Positions 26,881 through 34,968 of a stretch of 64,000 nt of DNA are shown piece after piece; the stretch's first letter is position 1, and every line of letters starts with the position of its first letter. The translations under genes and the position numbers were made by a program. Source of the DNA: Paraburkholderia largidicola (GTDB lineage: Bacteria; Pseudomonadota; Gammaproteobacteria; Burkholderiales; Burkholderiaceae); the NCBI RefSeq assembly GCF_013426895.1, contig NZ_AP023176.1:1054001-1118000 (forward strand). Direction: 5' to 3'. Under the pieces are notes generated by a model. It was not told the DNA's origin, made no database searches, and saw only the letters and a list, made by a program, of their open reading frames with translations.

Positions 26881-27351
26881 ATGTACAAGAAGATCCTCGT
26901 CGCAGTGGACGGGAGCCACACATCGAAGCTGGCCGTGCAGGAGGCTGTAAAGATCGCATCGCTCACGAGCGGCACGGTGCATGCCGTCTATGTGGTCGAT
27001 AAATCGCCGATCTTCAACTACGCCGGTTATTTCGACCCGACCGTGCTGACGGACGCATTGCGCAGCGACGGGCGCAACGCGCTCGAAAACGTCGAGTCTA
27101 CGTGCAGACAATCGGGCGTTGCGTGCGCGAACGAGCTGGTGGAGACGGAGCCCCTCAACGACGATATCGCCCAGACGCTTAAACGTTACGCCGGGCGCCT
27201 GGGCGCCGAACTCGTCGTGCTCGGCACGCATGGGCGGCGCGGCATGAAACGGATCGTGCTGGGCAGTGTCGCTGAACACTTCGTGCGGATTTCGCCGTGT
27301 CCCGTGCTGCTGGTGCGCGGCAGCGACGAAAAAGACGAAGCCACGCAGTAA
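26881..27351 (+). CDS. Universal stress protein, single UspA domain
   Basis: 156 residues, a single UspA domain. The start is MYKKILVAVDGSHTSKLAVQ, and the ATP-binding loop is LVVLGTHGRRGMKRIVLGSV with the Gly-x2-Gly-x9-Gly-Ser arrangement of ATP-binding USPs, followed by CPVLLVRG. AAGGAGA precedes the ATG. It follows the alcohol dehydrogenase on the same strand and is the third USP in this locus, different in architecture from the two tandem-domain paralogues at 23.8-25.5 kb. Confidence 0.92.
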   Translation: MYKKILVAVDGSHTSKLAVQEAVKIASLTSGTVHAVYVVDKSPIFNYAGYFDPTVLTDALRSDGRNALENVESTCRQSGVACANELVETEPLNDDIAQTLKRYAGRLGAELVVLGTHGRRGMKRIVLGSVAEHFVRISPCPVLLVRGSDEKDEATQ

Positions 27352-27357
27352 AGCATG

Positions 27358-27383
27358 CGCCGTCCGCGTCAACGCGAGCGGCG
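27358..27383. terminator. Hairpin between convergent USP and nitroreductase genes
   Basis: An inverted repeat pairs 27358-27368 with 27373-27383 around TCAA, with two central mismatches. It fills most of the 43-base gap between convergent genes and could act as a two-way terminator, but no T run follows on either strand. Confidence 0.4.
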
Positions 27384-27394
27384 CGCGCGTCTGT

Positions 27395-28129
27395 TCAGAA
27401 GAAGGTCGTCGCGAAGTCTTCGTCGGAGGCGCGACGTTCGTATCCCGCCGCGAAATGCCCGACCGTCTGCGCGAGCAACGCAACCGATCCGACGGGCAGC
27501 TTCAGATTGACCGCGAGGGCCGAGCGGTTCATCCAGCCACGCGCGGCAGCCGCGAGCCCCATCGACGCGCAGAACAGATACACGTTCTGCAGGATCGCGC
27601 CCGCGCTCGCCGACGCGAAGGCTTCGCGCTGCGCGTGCGGGACGTCCTGCATGCGTGTCAGGTCGGCGACATACACCAGATTGACGGGCGCGTGGCCGAG
27701 AAACTCCTGGTAACCCGTCATCGCGCGCAGGTCGGCTGCGGCGACGAGGGTAAGCGCATGCGCGACGGGATCGTAGCGATACGCGCCGCTCGCGAGCAGC
27801 ACATAGATGTCGATCTCGTAGCCGCCCAGCGCCGACGGCGCGGTGCGGCCATAGCCGTGCGCACGGTTGATGCCGTCGGCGGCCCACAGCAGATCGCCGA
27901 GCGTGCGGTGATCGAGCGGCGTGTCGGCGAACTCGCGCGACGTTTGCCGAGCGGCGAGCGCGTCGAGCAAGGGCAGGCCGCCCGTGCGTTGCGGGGGCGC
28001 AAAGCCGATATACGGAACGGGTGTGCCTTCGACGGGGCGCGGCGCGGGCGTATTGAGCAGCGCGGAGCCGATGCGGAACAGAGGTTTGGTCATGGCGTGC
28101 CGTCCGCGCATGGAAGGTGGCTTCCGCAT
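27395..28129 (-). CDS. Nitroreductase family protein (SagB/ThcOx-like)
   Basis: 244 residues from ATG 28129, chosen for the strong GGAGG five bases upstream; later in-frame ATGs at 28093 and 28112 are possible. FMN-binding features are the RQTSREFADTPLDHRTLGDL start of the nitroreductase fold, SALGGYEIDIYVLLASGAYR, and the ASAGAILQNVYLFCASMGL helix. It should be a flavin oxidoreductase using NAD(P)H. A perfect FNR box 54 bases upstream suggests anaerobic expression, and the CBS-BON gene is divergent across the same box. Confidence 0.85.
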   Translation of the reverse strand: MRKPPSMRGRHAMTKPLFRIGSALLNTPAPRPVEGTPVPYIGFAPPQRTGGLPLLDALAARQTSREFADTPLDHRTLGDLLWAADGINRAHGYGRTAPSALGGYEIDIYVLLASGAYRYDPVAHALTLVAAADLRAMTGYQEFLGHAPVNLVYVADLTRMQDVPHAQREAFASASAGAILQNVYLFCASMGLAAAARGWMNRSALAVNLKLPVGSVALLAQTVGHFAAGYERRASDEDFATTFF

Positions 28130-28182
28130 GCGGACCTCCGAAAGAACGTGAGTCCATCGTCCCATGCTTCGCATCGCGCCGT

Positions 28183-28196
28183 TTGATACAGATCAA
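28183..28196. promoter_or_regulatory. Perfect FNR box between nitroreductase and CBS-BON genes
   Basis: TTGAT-ACAG-ATCAA matches the FNR consensus at every half-site position. It lies 54 bases before the nitroreductase start at 28129 and 52 bases before the CBS-BON start at 28248, so one symmetric site could serve both divergent promoters. Confidence 0.85.
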
Positions 28197-28247
28197 GCGG
28201 TCCGTCGCCAGGAGGCACAAACTGGTTGGTGTGCCAAGGAGAAAACC

Positions 28248-28943
28248 ATGTTAGCTATCGATGTCATGACGCCATCCGTCATCTGCGCGCAACCGGAAAT
28301 GACCGTGCAGGAAGCTGCGAAACGTCTGGTCGAAAACAGGATCAGCGGCATGCCTGTCGTCGACGCGAACGGTGCGCTCGCTGGAATCCTGAGCGAAGGG
28401 GACCTGCTGCACAGGGTCGAGTTGGGAACCGGGAAACGGCGTTCGCGCTGGCTCGAACTTTTTTCGTCGACGCGCGATCTGGCCAGCAGCTTCGTGAAGG
28501 AACACGGACGCACCGTCGCCGACGTGATGACGACGACCGTCATCACCGTCGACGAAACAACCCCCGTCGCCGACATTGCCGAACTGATGGAGCGGCGCCG
28601 TATCAAGCGCGTGCCGGTGGTGCGTGACGGCGCGCTGGTCGGCATCGTTACGCGCGGCAACCTGATTCGCGCGCTGGCGAGCACAGCGGCGCCGGCGCAG
28701 ACGCAAGACACGCCTTCGGCGGACGACCGCGAAATCGCCGATGCGATCGTCGCGGCATTGAGCGAAAAACGCTGGGCGTTGTCGAAGGGAAATGTGATCG
28801 TCAAGGATGGGGTCGCGCATCTGTGGGGCGTGATCGAGTCCGAAGCCGAGGAACGCGCGCTGTGCATCGCCGCGCTCGAAGTGAAGGGCGTCAAGGAAGC
28901 GCGCGCGCATCTGAGCTATCCGACCATCATGCCTTTGATGTGA
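28248..28943 (+). CDS. CBS-domain pair protein with C-terminal BON domain
   Basis: 231 residues from ATG 28248, with AAGGAGA a few bases upstream. The two CBS motifs are seen as VMTPSVICAQPEMTVQEAA with GMPVVDANGALAGILSEGDL, and VMTTTVITVDETTPVADIAE with RVPVVRDGALVGIVTRGNLI. The C-terminus, after residue 160, is a BON domain (NVIVKDGVAHLWGVIESEAE). CBS pairs sense adenine nucleotides, and BON domains bind membranes or phospholipid. It belongs to the FNR-linked stress locus and is closed by a strong terminator. Confidence 0.9.
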   Translation: MLAIDVMTPSVICAQPEMTVQEAAKRLVENRISGMPVVDANGALAGILSEGDLLHRVELGTGKRRSRWLELFSSTRDLASSFVKEHGRTVADVMTTTVITVDETTPVADIAELMERRRIKRVPVVRDGALVGIVTRGNLIRALASTAAPAQTQDTPSADDREIADAIVAALSEKRWALSKGNVIVKDGVAHLWGVIESEAEERALCIAALEVKGVKEARAHLSYPTIMPLM

Positions 28944-28974
28944 CGATTGCATGACATTGCAACCCGCCGTGATT

Positions 28975-29025
28975 CGCGCGGCGAAGGGGCCGTGAATGTT
29001 TCGGACCCTTCGCCGCGCGTTTTCC
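28975..29025 (+). terminator. Intrinsic terminator after the CBS-BON gene
   Basis: Perfect 14-bp arms (28975-28988 and 29006-29019, CGCGCGGCGAAGGG and its complement) are followed by TTTT. It marks the right end of the FNR-linked locus. The rest of 29026-29226 holds no clear gene. Confidence 0.88.
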
Positions 29026-29226
29026 GTTTCAGGGACTAGAATGCACGGCGAGCGGCTCTCAGTACGCAATCCGTTTTCGATTGTTCGCCAGATCCTTCAA
29101 GTCAATTCGCCTTGAGCCGCTTTATCGCGGCGAATCGTCTGTCTACATTCACTCCATCGCAGGCCGGCGGGTTCGAGACACCGCCGGTCCCGTCAAACGG
29201 TATCGAATCGATTGAGGAAACAGATC

Positions 29227-29973
29227 ATGAGCAAGCTTGCAGGTAAGGTCGCTGTCGTCACGGGCGCGTCGAAAGGAATCGGCGCGGGCATCGCCAAGGC
29301 GCTGGCAGCCGAGGGTGCATCCGTGGTCGTCAACTACGCCAGCAGCAAAACCGCTGCTGACGCAGTCGTGGCCGACATCAACGCGGCGGGCGGCAAGGCG
29401 ATCGCAGTCGGCGGCGACGTGTCGAAGGCAGCGGACGCGCAAGGCATCATCAATGCCGCCGTCGAAACGTACGGCCGTCTCGACGTCCTCGTGAACAATT
29501 CAGGCGTCTACGAATTCGCGGCGATTGAAGAATTCACCGAAGAGCAATTCCACAAGCAGTTCAACATCAACGTGCTCGGGCTGTTGCTGACCACGCAGGC
29601 GGCCGCGAAGCATCTGGGTGAAGGCGCGAGCATCATCAACATCAGCTCGGTCGTGACGACCATCACGCCGCCGACGAGCGCGATCTACAGCGGCACGAAA
29701 GGTGCCGTCGACGCAATCACGGGCGTGCTGGCACGCGAACTGGGACCGAAGAAGATTCGCGTCAATGCGATCAATCCTGGCTTCGTCGTCACTGAGGGCA
29801 CGCACGAAGCAGGGATTGCCGGCTCCGAGTTCGAAACCAACGCGGTGAGCCAGACGCCGCTTGGCCGGGCAGGCCAGCCGCGCGATATCGCAGCCATCGC
29901 GGTGTTCCTCGCATCCGACGATTCCGGCTGGCTGACGGGCGAGCGCATTGTTGCGAGCGGCGGTCTGCGCTGA
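29227..29973 (+). CDS. Short-chain dehydrogenase/reductase
   Basis: 248 residues from ATG 29227, with AGGAA seven bases upstream (a TTG at 29212 is in frame). The NAD(P)-binding TGASKGIGAGIAKAL motif, the NNSG motif in LDVLVNNSGVYEF, and the catalytic Ser, Tyr and Lys in IINISSVVTTITPPTSAIYS followed by GTKGAVDA are all present. The C-terminus has NAINPGFVVTEGT. It resembles the glucose 1-dehydrogenase/3-oxoacyl reductase group; the substrate is unknown. It converges on the MocR gene after 12 bases. Confidence 0.88.
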   Translation: MSKLAGKVAVVTGASKGIGAGIAKALAAEGASVVVNYASSKTAADAVVADINAAGGKAIAVGGDVSKAADAQGIINAAVETYGRLDVLVNNSGVYEFAAIEEFTEEQFHKQFNINVLGLLLTTQAAAKHLGEGASIINISSVVTTITPPTSAIYSGTKGAVDAITGVLARELGPKKIRVNAINPGFVVTEGTHEAGIAGSEFETNAVSQTPLGRAGQPRDIAAIAVFLASDDSGWLTGERIVASGGLR

Positions 29974-29985
29974 TTGACTGAGCGA

Positions 29986-31377
29986 TCACATCATCGGCAT
30001 ATGCAGATGATGTGGATCGCTCAAGGTTTCCGCGACGCGCTGTAACGCGTCGCGGCAATCGTTTCTGTCCTGCGGGCCACCCAGACAGACGCGGATCGTA
30101 TTGGGCGGATTGCCGTCCGTCGAAAACGCCGCACCCGCCACCGCCCCGACGCCCTGATTGCGCAATTGCAGCGCCAGCTCTGGCGCGCTCCAGTCACACT
30201 GCGGCGGAATCGGCAACCACAAATGAAAGCCATCGGACTGCGCTTCGTAATGCCAGTCGGCCAGTTCCTGTGACGCAATGGTCTGACGCACGTTCGCTTC
30301 CTTGCGGATCGCGTCGAGCATCTCGTGCGCGGTGCCGTCGTTGACCCATTGCGTCGCCAGCAGCACCGTGAACGGACTCGGCATGACGGTCGTCGCGCGC
30401 AACGCGCCCGCGACGCGCTGCGTTTGCCTCGCTGTTGGCGCGCGCAGATACGCGACGCGCAGCCCTGCGCCGAAGGTCTTCGAAAAGCCCGTCACATACC
30501 AGGTCAGCTCCGGCGCCAGCGAAGCCAGCGCGACGGGCTTGTTCGACGGCAGCCAGCCATACGCATCGTCTTCGATGATGGGCACGCTGTAGCGCAAGGC
30601 GACGTCGGCGAGCGCTTCGCGCCGCTGCACCGACAGCGTCAGCGTGCTCGGATTCTGCAAGGTCGGGTTGCAGTAGAACGCACCGGGCTTTTCGGTCTTG
30701 CACAGCGCTTCGAAGGCGTGCGGCAACGGTCCTTCTTCATCGCGCGGCAGCGGCTGCAAGCGCACGCCGAGTTGCGACGCGATGGCCTTGATGCCGGGAT
30801 ACGCGAGCGTGTCGAGGCAAATGGTTTCGCCCGGTCTCGCCAGCTGCGATACGAGCGCGACGAGCGCGCTATGAATGCCGGGACACACCAGCACGGTATC
30901 GTCTTCGCAATCGGGCATGCGTTCCTTGAGCCATGCGCGTCCCGCTGCGCGGTCGTCGGGCGTACCGCCGAAATCCTGATAGCGCAGCAGCCGGTAAGGA
31001 TCGGTCTGCGCGAGCAGCTGTGCCGACGACTCTCTCAGGCGCGCGGCCAGTTCGGGCGGTTCGGGCGGCATGTTCATCGACATTTCGACGCTGCTGCCGC
31101 CCGCGAGCGGCAAGGTCTGCGTGCGTCCACGCACGAACGTGCCGCTGCCCGCGCGGGCATCGAGCAGGCCGCGCTTGCGCGCCTCCGCATAGGCGCGCGC
31201 GACGGTGGTGTAGTTCAACTGCAGTGCGCCCGCGAGATCGCGCAGGCCGGGCAGACGGTCGCGCGGACGCAGACGACCGCTGGCGAGATCTTCCTCGATC
31301 AGATCCGGTATCACGAGATACGCCGGTTTGCGGCTTTCAGTCAGCCGCTTGAGCCAGTGATGCGCGAGACTGTCCAT
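29986..31377 (-). CDS. MocR-type transcriptional regulator (GntR HTH fused to aminotransferase-like domain)
   Basis: 463 residues. An N-terminal GntR winged helix (LIEEDLASGRLRPRDRLPGL, then LNYTTVARAYAEARKRGLLD) is joined to a fold-type I aminotransferase domain with the PLP lysine in TGFSKTFGAGLRVAYLRAP. MocR proteins bind DNA as dimers at direct repeats and sense PLP-reactive amines or amino acids. It is divergent from the Nit1C cluster, and five TTGATTG heptamers lie in the 396 bases between them, so it is the likely local regulator. Confidence 0.92.
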   Translation of the reverse strand: MDSLAHHWLKRLTESRKPAYLVIPDLIEEDLASGRLRPRDRLPGLRDLAGALQLNYTTVARAYAEARKRGLLDARAGSGTFVRGRTQTLPLAGGSSVEMSMNMPPEPPELAARLRESSAQLLAQTDPYRLLRYQDFGGTPDDRAAGRAWLKERMPDCEDDTVLVCPGIHSALVALVSQLARPGETICLDTLAYPGIKAIASQLGVRLQPLPRDEEGPLPHAFEALCKTEKPGAFYCNPTLQNPSTLTLSVQRREALADVALRYSVPIIEDDAYGWLPSNKPVALASLAPELTWYVTGFSKTFGAGLRVAYLRAPTARQTQRVAGALRATTVMPSPFTVLLATQWVNDGTAHEMLDAIRKEANVRQTIASQELADWHYEAQSDGFHLWLPIPPQCDWSAPELALQLRNQGVGAVAGAAFSTDGNPPNTIRVCLGGPQDRNDCRDALQRVAETLSDPHHLHMPMM

Positions 31378-31470
31378 GCTGTTATTTCCGATGCGGATAA
31401 CTGAAAAGCGTCATTCAAGGTAACACGCGAATTCCGCGAAAAATAAATCGATTTCCATTCAATTCAAAAC

Positions 31471-31666
31471 TTGATTGCATTGATTGGATGAATGCACGCT
31501 TGCGGGGTATCGCGCACCATCCGCACGCAAAAGACGCTGCGTCGTTGTGCGAAGACGGTGCGCGCGCATCTGTCGCTTATCACCGAAAACCCCCGTCAGA
31601 CAAGGCTCGCAAAGAAATTTTCGGGTCGCTCGAACAATTGCGATTTGATTGATTGGAAGTTGATTG
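31471..31666. promoter_or_regulatory. Five TTGATTG heptamers in the MocR/Nit1C intergenic region
   Basis: TTGATTG occurs at 31471-31477, 31480-31486, 31645-31651, 31649-31655 and 31660-31666, all in the same orientation, in two clusters. The first cluster faces the MocR gene and the second sits just upstream of the sigma-54 promoter at 31686. MocR regulators typically bind direct repeats, so these are the best operator candidates. The remaining part of the 396-base region is AT-rich and has no gene. Confidence 0.55.
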
Positions 31667-31685
31667 CATGAACCGGGCCGGAAAT

Positions 31686-31700
31686 TGGCATATCCGTTGC
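31686..31700 (+). promoter_or_regulatory. Sigma-54 (RpoN) promoter for the Nit1C cluster
   Basis: TGGCATATCCGTTGC fits the -24/-12 consensus TGGCACG-N4-TTGC, with the essential GG and GC ten bases apart. It lies 73 bases before the ATG at 31774. Sigma-54 control would need an enhancer-binding activator such as NtrC, in keeping with the nitrogen-starvation label of these families. No convincing NtrC palindrome was found. Confidence 0.7.
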
Positions 31701-31773
31701 GTTAAGTGAGTCGCCAATCGGGATATTTCCCGTCGAGCAATCCGATCAATTACGCGACTTATTGGAGAGCGAT

Positions 31774-32256
31774 ATGCCTGCCGTCAACAAACCGATGCAT
31801 CAGAAAGGCGACTACCTGGTCGACTACGAAGAAAAGGTATTTCCCGACGTCAAGGCCGAACCCGGCGAGAAAGCACTCGTCACCTTTCATACGGTTGCAT
31901 TCGAAGGCTCGATCGGTTTCGTCAATCTGCTGCAGGCCACGCGTCTGCAGCGCAAGGGCTTCGATACGTCGGTGCTGCTGTACGGCCCGGGCGTCACGCT
32001 CGGCCTGCAACGCGGCTTTCCGACGCTCGGCGACGAAGCCTTTCCCGGCCATCTGAACTTCAACAAGCAACTCGTCAAGTTCATGGAAGAGGGCGGCAAG
32101 GTGTACGCATGCCGCTTCGCCTTGCAGGCGCTCTATGGTCATGGCGAAGCGTCGCTGATCGAAGGCATCCGGCCGATCAATCCGCTCGATGTGCTCGACC
32201 TGCAGCTTCTCCATCGCAAGGAGAACGCGCTGATCATCCATACGTGGACCGTCTGA
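31774..32256 (+). CDS. MSMEG_0572/Sll0783 family nitrogen starvation response protein (Nit1C gene 1)
   Basis: 160 residues from ATG 31774, preceded by GGAGAG. Recognisable features are [20 protein letters not shown] and [20 protein letters not shown], followed by a DsrE-like alpha/beta core with a single Cys in [20 protein letters not shown]. The family is found as the first gene of Nit1C clusters in cyanobacteria, actinobacteria and proteobacteria and is induced by nitrogen limitation; its reaction is not known. The nitrilase gene follows after 18 bases. Confidence 0.85.
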   Translation: MPAVNKPMHQKGDYLVDYEEKVFPDVKAEPGEKALVTFHTVAFEGSIGFVNLLQATRLQRKGFDTSVLLYGPGVTLGLQRGFPTLGDEAFPGHLNFNKQLVKFMEEGGKVYACRFALQALYGHGEASLIEGIRPINPLDVLDLQLLHRKENALIIHTWTV

Positions 32257-32274
32257 GCGCGCCGGGTGCCGATC

Positions 32275-33300
32275 ATGTCCGAGCAGCGAATCATCCGTGC
32301 AGCGGCGGTGCAGATTGCGCCTGATTTCGAGCGTCCCGGCGGCACGCTCGACAGGGTATGCGCCGCAATCGACGAAGCCGCGTCGAAGGGCATGCAGCTG
32401 ATCGTCTTCCCCGAGACGTTCGTGCCTTACTACCCGTACTTTTCGTTCGTGCGTCCGCCTGTCGCGTCGGGCGCCGAACACATGCGGCTCTACGAGCAGG
32501 CTGTCGTCGTGCCGGGGCCCGTCACGCAGGCCGTGAGCGAGCGTGCGCGCCGTCATTCGATGGTGGTCGTGCTCGGCGTGAACGAGCGCGATCACGGCAG
32601 CCTGTACAACACGCAGCTCGTGTTCGACGTCGACGGGCGTCTGGTGCTCAAGCGCCGCAAGATCACGCCGACGTTTCATGAACGGATGATCTGGGGACAA
32701 GGCGACGCGGCGGGTCTGAAGGTCGCGCACACGGGCATTGCGCGAGTCGGCGCGCTCGCGTGCTGGGAGCATTACAACCCGCTCGCGCGCTACGCGCTGA
32801 TGACGCAGCACGAAGAGATCCATTGCAGCCAGTTTCCGGGCTCGCTGGTGGGGCCCATTTTCGCGGAGCAGATCGAGGTGACGATCCGTCATCACGCGCT
32901 CGAATCGGGCTGCTTCGTCGTGAACTCGACGGGCTGGCTCAGCGAAGCGCAGATCGAATCCGTGACGACGGACCCGAAGCTGCAAAAGGCGCTGCGCGGC
33001 GGCTGCATGACGGCCATTATCTCGCCCGAAGGCCAGCATCTCGCCGAGCCGCTGCGCGAAGGCGAAGGCATGGTCGTCGCGGATCTCGACATGTCGCTGA
33101 TCACGAAGCGCAAACGGATGATGGACTCGGTCGGTCACTATGCGCGGCCCGAGCTGTTGAGTCTTGCCATCAACGACCGTCCGGCGCTGCCCGTTACGCC
33201 GATGTCGATGTCGTTCGAACGCGCGGGTGCGGATGCCGCCCCCGACGAAACCACGAGTGGAGGTCAGGATGAATGCCAGCGTGAACCTGTCGCCGGTTGA
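32275..33300 (+). CDS. Nit1C nitrilase (Nit6803-like)
   Basis: 341 residues from ATG 32275. The catalytic triad of the nitrilase superfamily is E47 ([14 protein letters not shown]), K129 ([11 protein letters not shown]) and C163 ([14 protein letters not shown]). The ERMIWGQGD stretch and overall length match aliphatic nitrilases of the Nit6803 group, which hydrolyse nitriles to carboxylic acid and ammonia and form spirals. In Pseudomonas the homologous clusters are required for assimilation of cyanide-derived nitriles. The radical SAM gene starts inside the last 32 bases. Confidence 0.93.
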   Translation: MSEQRIIRAAAVQIAPDFERPGGTLDRVCAAIDEAASKGMQLIVFPETFVPYYPYFSFVRPPVASGAEHMRLYEQAVVVPGPVTQAVSERARRHSMVVVLGVNERDHGSLYNTQLVFDVDGRLVLKRRKITPTFHERMIWGQGDAAGLKVAHTGIARVGALACWEHYNPLARYALMTQHEEIHCSQFPGSLVGPIFAEQIEVTIRHHALESGCFVVNSTGWLSEAQIESVTTDPKLQKALRGGCMTAIISPEGQHLAEPLREGEGMVVADLDMSLITKRKRMMDSVGHYARPELLSLAINDRPALPVTPMSMSFERAGADAAPDETTSGGQDECQREPVAG

Positions 33301-34402
33301 GCCGCGCACGCAGCGCCAGCTGATGGAACTGCGCACGGAGCTGCAATCGACGGGGCTGCGCCTCGTCGATCCGAACGCGGGCGCCGCGAGCCGGCGCGGC
33401 GGTGCGGGCCCGTCGGACCACAAGGCCGTGACCGTCGATGGCGTGACGATCATGGTGCCCGTGCACACCAGTTCCGCGTGGAATTCGCCGTTCGTCGCGA
33501 GCGCGCCGGATCAAGCGGGCGCGAGTGCGCTGATGCGCGGCACGATCCCCATTGCCAGCATCAGCTTTCCGAAAGCGCCGCGCTTCACGCAGTTGCAAAC
33601 GCTCGACGGCGTGCCGTACTCGCACATCGCGACGCTGCACGGCACCGACGTGCTCGCCACGACGGTGCTGCAAACCTGCATCCGCTACGAAAGCCGCAAG
33701 AAGACCTGCAAGTTCTGCGCGATCGGCCAGTCGCTCGCGGCAGGCCGCACGATTGCGCGCAAGACGCCGGAACAGCTTGCGGAAGTGGCGCGCGCAGCCG
33801 TGCTGCTCGACGGCGTGAAACATATGGTGCTGACCACGGGCACGCCACCGACGCCGGATCGCGGCGCGCAGATCCTGTGCGAAAGCGCGTTTGCGATCAA
33901 GGCGGCCGTCGATCTCCCGATTCAGGCGCAATGCGAGCCGCCGGATAACGATGCGTGGTTCGAGCGCATGAAGGCAAGCGGCATCGACACGCTCGGCATG
34001 CATCTCGAAGTCGTCACGCCGGAAGTGCGCGCGCGCGTGATGCCCGGCAAGGCGAGCGTGCCCATCTCGCGCTATATGGAAGCGTTCAAGGCGGCCGTCG
34101 CTGTGTTCGGCAAGGGACAGGTCAGCACGTATATCCTCGCGGGCCTCGGCGATACGGCGGAAGCCATTCTGTCGATCTCGCGCGAACTGATCGACCTCGG
34201 TGTGTACCCGTTCGTCGTGCCTTTCGTGCCGATCAGCGGCACGCCGCTGGAAGACCATCCCGCGCCTTCGCCCGAGTTCATGAAGTCGATCCTGGCGCCG
34301 CTCGGCGCGATGCTGCGCGACGCGCAGATGCGTTCGGCCGATATCAAGGCGGGCTGCGGCAAATGCGGCGCGTGCTCGTCGCTCGCATCGTACGAGGACT
34401 GA
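33269..34402 (+). CDS. MSMEG_0568 family radical SAM protein (Nit1C)
   Basis: 377 residues from ATG 33269, which has GGAGG five bases upstream and overlaps the nitrilase gene. The cysteines that should bind the 4Fe-4S/SAM cluster are C137, C147 and C150, in the order C-x9-C-x2-C ([17 protein letters not shown]), not the usual C-x3-C-x2-C. A biotin synthase-like barrel follows ([32 protein letters not shown]). The C-terminus has CGKCGAC, a possible second-cluster site. The reaction is unknown; the enzyme probably makes or modifies the nitrile or product of the cluster. Confidence 0.88.
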   Translation: MNASVNLSPVEPRTQRQLMELRTELQSTGLRLVDPNAGAASRRGGAGPSDHKAVTVDGVTIMVPVHTSSAWNSPFVASAPDQAGASALMRGTIPIASISFPKAPRFTQLQTLDGVPYSHIATLHGTDVLATTVLQTCIRYESRKKTCKFCAIGQSLAAGRTIARKTPEQLAEVARAAVLLDGVKHMVLTTGTPPTPDRGAQILCESAFAIKAAVDLPIQAQCEPPDNDAWFERMKASGIDTLGMHLEVVTPEVRARVMPGKASVPISRYMEAFKAAVAVFGKGQVSTYILAGLGDTAEAILSISRELIDLGVYPFVVPFVPISGTPLEDHPAPSPEFMKSILAPLGAMLRDAQMRSADIKAGCGKCGACSSLASYED

Positions 34403-34404
34403 TC

Positions 34405-34968
34405 ATGTTCTGCGAGACATTCGACGAACTGGATGCATTGCCGCTCGACTTCACGCCCGCCGAGTATCGCGTGAAATGGGCGACGCTGCCGTGGGAAAGC
34501 AATGAAGCGTACGCGCTTCGGCGCGCGGTGTTCTGCGTCGAGCAGGGCATCTTCGTCGGCGACGACCGCGACGAGATCGACGGTCACGCGAAGCTGCTGG
34601 TTGCGCTGAGCTGCATCGCGGGCGTACCGGAACAGGTGGTCGGCACGGTGCGGATCCACGAAACGCAGCCGCGCACGTGGCTCGGCTCGCGCCTTGCGGT
34701 CCATGCGGCGTTCCGCTCGCACGGCAAGCTCGGCTCGACGCTGATCCGGCTTGCTGTGAGCAGCGCGCATGCGCTGGGATGCGATACGTTTCTCGCCCAT
34801 GTGCAGCGTCAGAACGTGCCGCTGTTCAGGCGTCTGCACTGGCAGACGGTCGCGGAGGAAACACTGTTTGGCCGGCCTCACGATCTGATGGAAGCCGACC
34901 TCGCGCACTATCCGCCATGCTTTACGCCCGAAAGCGGTTTCGTCACGTCGTCGCGAGGCCGCTCATGA
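34405..34968 (+). CDS. MSMEG_0567/Sll0786 family GNAT-like N-acetyltransferase (Nit1C)
   Basis: 187 residues. The GNAT fold is seen in LRRAVFCVEQGIFVGDDRDE, VVGTVRIHETQPRTWLGSRL and the acetyl-CoA loop HAAFRSHGKLGSTLIRLAVS. The ATG is two bases after the radical SAM stop, and its own stop overlaps the next gene's ATG, so the genes are tightly coupled. The predicted role is acylation of an amine or hydroxyl on the cluster's small-molecule product. Some Nit1C systems have this domain fused to the next protein; here the two are separate. Confidence 0.85.
   Translation: MFCETFDELDALPLDFTPAEYRVKWATLPWESNEAYALRRAVFCVEQGIFVGDDRDEIDGHAKLLVALSCIAGVPEQVVGTVRIHETQPRTWLGSRLAVHAAFRSHGKLGSTLIRLAVSSAHALGCDTFLAHVQRQNVPLFRRLHWQTVAEETLFGRPHDLMEADLAHYPPCFTPESGFVTSSRGRS

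Noticed and set aside
31501..31570. GCAC/GTGC half-sites upstream of the Nit1C promoter as an NtrC enhancer
   Set aside because: Half-sites occur but no pair has the spacing and symmetry of the NtrC consensus TGCACY-N5-RGTGCA.
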